A stretch of DNA of 10,149 bases, from the NCBI GenBank assembly GCA_015491615.1, contig WFVN01000037.1, forward strand, positions 1 to 10,149, in the 5' to 3' direction. The notes beneath the pieces were generated by a model. It was not told the DNA's origin. It saw only the letters and a list, made by a program, of their open reading frames with translations, and did not search any database. The DNA is from Gammaproteobacteria bacterium (GTDB lineage Bacteria; Pseudomonadota; Gammaproteobacteria; S012-40). The position numbers were made by a program, and so were the translations under genes. Shown piece after piece: positions 6,386 through 10,149 of this stretch (the first letter of the stretch is position 1; every line of letters begins with the position of its first letter).

Positions 6386-6811
6386 TCAAAACAGCTCGCT
6401 GGGTGGGCCATCGTCGCGCCAGGGGTCGTCCGCCACCCTGCGCCAGGGTTCGCCTTGGCGCAGGCGCGTCAGGGCGTCCCGTTCCTCCGGTAGGGTGAAG
6501 GCTCTCTCCAGCTCCGCCAAGGCCTCGCGGGTGGGGCGGGGCTCGCCGGCCAGGGCGAGGGCGAGGTCCAGATGTTCCAGGCGTTGCCGCTGGCGGTCGT
6601 GGAACTGCAGGAGTGGCCAAGCCTCCATCACCACCGCCAGTGCTTCGGTCGCTCTTGTCTCGTCCAGCCCCTCGTCGTGGGAAAGCAGCTCGGCCAAACG
6701 CCCAAATGCCGCTTCCAGGCCGGCGACGGCCTCCTCCGCATCTCGGCAAGCGAGGCGTAATTGCACGCGTGCCTGTTGCAGGAGCAATTGCCGGGTCGGA
6801 GGTGTGGCCAT
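6386..6811 (-). CDS. Small helical protein with a QDRxSQ-like motif, function unknown
   Basis: The product is 141 residues and almost entirely alpha-helical by composition (Ala/Leu/Glu/Arg-rich, few Gly). The only motif I can see is LLQFHDRQRQRLEHL (67-81), followed about 25 residues later by FTLPEERDAL (105-114). This resembles the 'LQFQDRxSQxLEH ... YTMxEER' pattern found in some proteobacterial signalling or chemotaxis-associated proteins, here with His and Arg in place of the usual Gln and Ser. ATG 6811 is chosen; an in-frame ATG five codons earlier (6826) is the alternative. Neither has a strong ribosome binding site (only GGGA near 6811). It lies 64 nt downstream of the diiron oxygenase gene on the same strand, so the two may be cotranscribed. 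That it is a real gene is likely from its codon use and from the lack of any better frame. The family is a tentative guess. Confidence 0.68.
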   Translation of the reverse strand: MATPPTRQLLLQQARVQLRLACRDAEEAVAGLEAAFGRLAELLSHDEGLDETRATEALAVVMEAWPLLQFHDRQRQRLEHLDLALALAGEPRPTREALAELERAFTLPEERDALTRLRQGEPWRRVADDPWRDDGPPSELF

Positions 6812-6875
6812 GGTGTTTCCCGTCATTGTTATGGATGCTCGCCGTATCGGCAGGGAGGGAGCGGTCCTTGAAAGG

Positions 6876-7748
6876 TCAGCGCCAGGCCAGGGGAATGCCG
6901 AAACCGCGCAGGGTGCGCATGGAAGAGCCGACGCAGGACTGCACGAACTCGATCCGCCGGGGATTGTTCCAGGCGCGTGCGGCCCACACGTGGCCGGGGG
7001 CCAGGCCCGCCAGTTCGTACACCTGTGCGGTGGGATAGAAGAAGCGGCGCACGAACTGGGCGAAGGCACGGTTCACCAGCGGGCGGTAGAGATGTTTGCG
7101 CCACGCCGGCAGGCGTGCCATACCCTGTTCGACGGTGTCGCGAGCGTGGGCGATGTGGCGTGCCTCGTCGATCATGTGCAGGGTGACGATATCGAACACG
7201 GCGGGGTTGATCTCGTCCCGATGGCGGCGGATGAAGCGGTTGAGACGGTCGGGGATCTCCTCGCCCATGAGCACCGCCGTCCAGAATGCCACCGAGGAAA
7301 AAGGAGCGAGACGGGCGAAGAGGTTGGGCAGGTCCCAGCGCAGGTAGGCGCCGGCGGGGACGAGGGGCCCGGTGCGCTTCTGTAGTTCCAGGAACACCAG
7401 GCTGTGACCGGCCTCCTCGCGCAGTTCGTGCAGGTGATAGATGTTCTCCGCCAGGGGCTGGGCACGGCGCACGAGGGTGCGGGCGATGCGTACCATGAAC
7501 AGCGCCTCCAGCCACAGCGCCCCCTCAATGATGTGCAGGAACTCATAGCGGGAGAGGGCGCGCCGCTGCTCCTCCGGCAGTGCCTCGAATTCGGGCAGGC
7601 CGTGGAGAGAGAGGGCGGCGTCGGGGAGCCAGGGGCGCGGGTCCGAGTCCAGCAACGGCCAGCGCACACGCAGGAGAGGGTCCTGGTAGGGGGCGCTGTT
7701 GCGCGCCAGTTGCTGCAGAAGGGCCTCGGAATCGCCGTGTCTGCCCAT
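6876..7748 (-). CDS. AurF-like non-haem diiron oxygenase
   Basis: The 290-residue protein has a ferritin-like helical bundle with the carboxylate/histidine ligand pattern of AurF (p-aminobenzoate N-oxygenase) family enzymes. Visible candidate ligands are a Glu in FLHIIEGALWLEALF (E75 or E81), E112-x2-H115 in REEAGHSLVFLEL, E164 in MGEEIPDR, and H191-x3-E195-x2-H198 in LHMIDEARHIAHAR. The order and the 27-residue E164-H191 spacing agree with AurF (E196, H223). All metal positions appear intact, so an active O2-using enzyme is likely, oxidising an amine or another small substrate in the cytosol. No biosynthetic cluster surrounds it, so the substrate cannot be inferred. ATG 7748 is chosen since the family-like sequence starts shortly after it and a promoter lies just upstream. 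The longer open frame to 7892 would run through that promoter and into the glyA control region. The ribosome binding site is poor (GGAG, 11 bases away). Confidence 0.85.
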   Translation of the reverse strand: MGRHGDSEALLQQLARNSAPYQDPLLRVRWPLLDSDPRPWLPDAALSLHGLPEFEALPEEQRRALSRYEFLHIIEGALWLEALFMVRIARTLVRRAQPLAENIYHLHELREEAGHSLVFLELQKRTGPLVPAGAYLRWDLPNLFARLAPFSSVAFWTAVLMGEEIPDRLNRFIRRHRDEINPAVFDIVTLHMIDEARHIAHARDTVEQGMARLPAWRKHLYRPLVNRAFAQFVRRFFYPTAQVYELAGLAPGHVWAARAWNNPRRIEFVQSCVGSSMRTLRGFGIPLAWR

Positions 7749-7782
7749 GGGCCCGGGATGCTCCGCGGTTCGAGATTGCCCA

Positions 7783-7810
7783 ATTCTAGCGGAAACGCCG
7801 GTTCCGTCCA
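7783..7810 (-). promoter_or_regulatory. Candidate sigma70-type promoter of the diiron oxygenase
   Basis: On the minus strand TGGACG (7805-7810, 4 of 6 to the -35 consensus) is separated by 16 bases from TAGAAT (7783-7788, 5 of 6 to the -10 consensus). Transcription would start near 7776, about 28 bases before the chosen ATG at 7748. It lies back-to-back with the glyA promoter, so the two may share control. Confidence 0.55.
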
Positions 7811-7820
7811 CCGCCGGGCC

Positions 7821-7849
7821 ATGAAACGCACCGGGATTTGGAGTATATT
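7821..7849 (+). promoter_or_regulatory. Candidate sigma70-type promoter of the glyA–nrdR–ribD operon
   Basis: ATGAAA (7821-7826, 4 of 6 to the -35 consensus) and TATATT (7844-7849, 5 of 6 to the -10 consensus) are separated by 17 bases. Transcription would start about 7856, giving a leader of roughly 39 bases before the glyA ATG at 7895. That is too short for a glycine or other known metabolite riboswitch. Confidence 0.6.
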
Positions 7850-7894
7850 TTCGCGTCCCCCAGCCCGAGCATCCATCAGGAGTGGACAGCATCC

Positions 7895-9151
7895 ATGTTT
7901 TCCAGCGACATGACCATCGAAGGGTATGACGAGGCCTTGTGGGAGGCGATCCAGAAAGAGGCCCGTCGCCAGGAAGAACACATCGAACTCATCGCCTCGG
8001 AAAACTACGCCAGTCCGCGGGTGATGGAGGCCCAGGGCACGGTCCTCACCAACAAGTACGCCGAGGGCTATCCCGGTCGCCGTTACTACGGCGGCTGCGA
8101 ATACGTGGACATCGCTGAACAGTTGGCCATCGACCGCGCCAAGACCCTGTTCGGCGCCGATTACGCCAACGTTCAGCCCCATTCCGGTTCGCAGGCCAAC
8201 GCTGCCGTCTATTTTGCCCTCCTGGAACCGGGCGACACCATCCTCGGCATGAACCTGGCGCATGGGGGGCATCTCACCCACGGTGCCAGGGTCAACTTCT
8301 CCGGCAAGTTTTTCCACGCCGTCCAGTACGGAGTGGACGAGGCCACCGGCGAGATCGACTACGACCAGGTGGAGGCCCTGGCCCTGGAGCACAAGCCCAA
8401 GATGTTGGTGGCCGGCTTCTCCGCCTACTCGCGGGTGGTGGACTGGGCGCGCTTCCGCGAGATCGCAGACAAAGTGGGCGCCTATCTGTTCGTGGACATG
8501 GCGCACGTGGCCGGGCTGGTGGCCGCCGGCCTCTACCCCAACCCCTTGCCGCACGCGCACGTGGTCACCACCACCACCCACAAGACCCTGCGTGGCCCCC
8601 GCGGCGGCATGATCCTCGCTCAGGGCGGCGACGAGGCCCTCTACAAGAAACTCAACTCGCTGGTCTTCCCCGGCACCCAGGGCGGCCCCCTCATGCACGT
8701 CATCGCCGCCAAGGCGGTGGCCTTCAAGGAGGCCATGGAGCCGGAATTCAAGGACTACCAGGCGCAGGTCATCAAGAACGCCCGCGCTATGGCCGCCCAC
8801 CTCATGGAGTTTGGCTTCAAGATCGTCTCCGGCGGCACCGACAACCACCTGTTCCTGGTGGACCTGCGTAACCAGAACCTCACCGGCAAGGACGCGGAGG
8901 CGGCCCTCGGGCGCGCCAACATCACCGTCAACAAGAACACCGTCCCCAACGACCCCCAGTCGCCCTTCGTCACCAGTGGCATCCGCATCGGTACCCCTGC
9001 CATCACCACCCGCGGCTTCCAGGTGCCCGAGGCGCGCCAGCTGGCGGAATGGATCGCCCGCGTCCTCGACGACCTGGACAACGCAGCGGTGGTCGATGAA
9101 GTGCGCCAGCAGGTCCTAGACCTGTGCCGGCGCTATCCCGTGTACGGCTAG
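7895..9151 (+). CDS. glyA: Serine hydroxymethyltransferase
   Basis: The enzyme uses pyridoxal phosphate to convert serine and tetrahydrofolate to glycine and 5,10-methylene-tetrahydrofolate, the main entry of one-carbon units for purine, thymidylate and methionine synthesis. The protein has 418 residues, against 417 in E. coli. It shows HIELIASENYASPRVMEAQGTVLTNKYAEGYPGRRYYGGCEYVD, then HGGHLTHG, and the PLP lysine K230 in TTTTHKTLRGPRGG. GTPAITTRGF lies near the C-terminus. ATG 7895 gives the usual MFSxDMTI start; the frame open to 7838 crosses the promoter. The Shine-Dalgarno-like AGGAG (7878-7882) is 12 bases away, rather far. It is followed by nrdR after 11 nt, so cotranscription is very likely. 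Confidence 0.98.
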   Translation: MFSSDMTIEGYDEALWEAIQKEARRQEEHIELIASENYASPRVMEAQGTVLTNKYAEGYPGRRYYGGCEYVDIAEQLAIDRAKTLFGADYANVQPHSGSQANAAVYFALLEPGDTILGMNLAHGGHLTHGARVNFSGKFFHAVQYGVDEATGEIDYDQVEALALEHKPKMLVAGFSAYSRVVDWARFREIADKVGAYLFVDMAHVAGLVAAGLYPNPLPHAHVVTTTTHKTLRGPRGGMILAQGGDEALYKKLNSLVFPGTQGGPLMHVIAAKAVAFKEAMEPEFKDYQAQVIKNARAMAAHLMEFGFKIVSGGTDNHLFLVDLRNQNLTGKDAEAALGRANITVNKNTVPNDPQSPFVTSGIRIGTPAITTRGFQVPEARQLAEWIARVLDDLDNAAVVDEVRQQVLDLCRRYPVYG

Positions 9152-9162
9152 GGTGGTTCGCC

Positions 9163-9660
9163 GTGCGCTGTCCCTTCTGCGGCGCCCAAGACACGAAGGT
9201 CGTGGACTCGCGTCTCGCCGGGGAAGGGGATCAAGTGCGCCGGCGGCGGGTGTGCCAGGCCTGCCGGGAGCGTTTCACCACCTACGAGACCGCCGAGCTG
9301 ATCATGCCGCGGGTGATCAAGCGCGACGGCTCCCGCGAACCCTTCGACGAGGACAAGCTACGCGCCGGCCTCCTGCGCGCCCTGGAGAAACGCCCCGTGC
9401 CCATGGACCGGGTGGAGGCGGCCATCGTGCGCATCAAGCGCCAGAGCCGTGCCCTGGGGGAGCGGGAGGTGAGCAGCCGGCTCCTCGGCGAATGGGTGAT
9501 GGAAGAGCTGCGCGCCCTCGACCAGGTGGCCTACGTGCGCTTCGCCTCCGTCTATCGCAGCTTCCAGGACGTGGCCGCCTTCCGCGAGGAGATCGAGCGC
9601 CTGGAGAAGGGCCTCGCCCCCGACCGTCGGCAACTCAAGCTCCTCGATGACGACGACTGA
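9163..9660 (+). CDS. nrdR: Transcriptional repressor NrdR
   Basis: NrdR senses ATP/dATP and represses ribonucleotide reductase genes by binding NrdR boxes. The protein is 165 residues, slightly longer than E. coli (149). It starts with the zinc ribbon CPFC (C3, C6) and VCQAC (C31, C34), with the DSR and RRRR basic patch between them. The ATP-cone follows (about 46-136, with PRVIKRDGSREPFDEDKLRAGLLRAL). The end is an acidic tail, LLDDDD. The start is the GTG at 9163, because NrdR proteins begin almost directly with RCPFC; an upstream ATG at 9124 lies inside glyA. GGGTGG (9151-9156) can serve as ribosome binding site, overlapping the glyA stop. It overlaps ribD by 14 bases. Confidence 0.97.
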   Translation: MRCPFCGAQDTKVVDSRLAGEGDQVRRRRVCQACRERFTTYETAELIMPRVIKRDGSREPFDEDKLRAGLLRALEKRPVPMDRVEAAIVRIKRQSRALGEREVSSRLLGEWVMEELRALDQVAYVRFASVYRSFQDVAAFREEIERLEKGLAPDRRQLKLLDDDD

Positions 9661-10149
9661 CGACGCCCGCTGGATGGCGCGCGCTTTGCGCCTGGCCCGG
9701 CGCGGCCTCTACACCACCGACCCCAATCCGCGCGTGGGCTGCGTGCTGGTGCGCGACGGGCGTGTGGTGGGGGAGGGCTGGCACGAGCGCGCCGGCGCTC
9801 CGCACGCCGAGGTGGTCGCCCTGCGCCAGGCGGGGAAAGCGGCGCGCGGCGCTACCTGCTATGTCACCCTCGAACCCTGCAGCCACCATGGCCGCACCCC
9901 GCCCTGCGCCGACGCCCTGGTGGCGGCGGGGGTGGTGCGGGTGGTGGCGGCCATGGAGGACCCCAACCCGCGCGTTCGCGGCGCGGGCCTGGCGCGTCTG
10001 CGTGCTGCCGGCATTTCGGTGGCCTGCGGCCTCATGGCCGGACCGGCGCGGGAGTTGAACATCGGCTTCGTGGCGCGCATGGAACGGGGCCGTCCCTGGC
10101 TGCGCCTCAAGAGTGCCGCCAGCCTGGACGGGCGCACCGCCATGGCCTC
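9647..10149 (+). CDS. ribD: Bifunctional riboflavin biosynthesis protein RibD, N-terminal part (3' end outside window)
   Basis: The open frame starts at ATG 9647, inside the nrdR end (14-bp overlap), and is still open at the right edge after 167 codons. It encodes the deaminase half of RibD, which removes the amino group from diamino-hydroxy-ribosylaminopyrimidine phosphate; the missing C-terminal half is the NADPH reductase. The zinc-deaminase motif is complete: H53-A-E55 (catalytic Glu) and P77-C78 with P86-C87 in PCSHHGRTPPC. NPRVGCVLV and EDPNPRVRGAGLARLRAAGI are typical. The reductase domain is just starting at RPWLRLKSAASLDGRTA. With nrdR upstream this is the usual head of a rib cluster (ribE, ribBA, ribH, nusB expected next), an inference from gene order in related bacteria. 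Confidence 0.96.
   Translation, partial: MTTTDDARWMARALRLARRGLYTTDPNPRVGCVLVRDGRVVGEGWHERAGAPHAEVVALRQAGKAARGATCYVTLEPCSHHGRTPPCADALVAAGVVRVVAAMEDPNPRVRGAGLARLRAAGISVACGLMAGPARELNIGFVARMERGRPWLRLKSAASLDGRTAMA

Noticed and set aside
7856..7894. Possible glycine riboswitch before glyA
   Set aside because: The predicted leader is only about 39 bases, without the paired aptamer structure that such a switch needs.
7172..8848. 558-codon minus-strand open frame across glyA and the oxygenase
   Set aside because: It is antisense to glyA, and further on reads the oxygenase in a wrong frame. No ribosome binding site or recognisable domain; long antisense frames are expected at this GC content and codon bias.

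Overview
This is a GC-rich stretch of chromosome with strong G/C preference at third codon positions. It most resembles a gammaproteobacterium. The glyA–nrdR–ribD order at the right end is common there, and the GroEL tail and the glucose-6-phosphate 1-epimerase fit. I cannot name a genus from the sequence. A Chromatiales/Ectothiorhodospiraceae-like source is only a guess. There are no mobile elements, CRISPR arrays, tRNA or rRNA genes.

Layout from left to right. (1) The 3' end of groEL (1-338), followed by a long bulged hairpin. (2) A small two-helix membrane protein of the DUF2892/YgaP type (478-813), closed by a textbook rho-independent terminator. (3) A compact carbohydrate operon: a GT4 glycosyltransferase (950-2014), an amylo-alpha-1,6-glucosidase-type debranching enzyme (2039-4207) and a hexose-6-phosphate mutarotase (4204-5100), with 24-nt and -4-nt junctions. 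(4) A previously hidden 35-codon minus-strand gene for a single-pass membrane peptide (5154-5261), with an excellent ribosome binding site and its own minus-strand terminator. (5) A plus-strand HDOD-domain signalling protein (5447-6328). (6) Two minus-strand genes: an AurF-like non-haem diiron oxygenase (6876-7748) and, downstream of it, a small helical protein with a QDRxSQ-like motif (6386-6811). (7) Diverging from the oxygenase, the housekeeping operon glyA (7895-9151), nrdR (9163-9660) and ribD (from 9647, running off the window).

The three sugar genes probably act together on an alpha-glucan or a related glucoside: building or modifying it, trimming its branches, and equilibrating the anomers of the hexose phosphate made downstream. 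The glyA–nrdR–ribD block joins one-carbon metabolism, control of ribonucleotide reductase and riboflavin synthesis, a conserved housekeeping association. The middle part (5100-7750) holds the less ordinary content: the tiny membrane peptide, the signalling-type proteins and a diiron oxygenase of unknown substrate. I saw no clear multi-gene system that would count as a new defence or mobile system. The best candidates for new biology are the 35-residue peptide and the diiron oxygenase locus.
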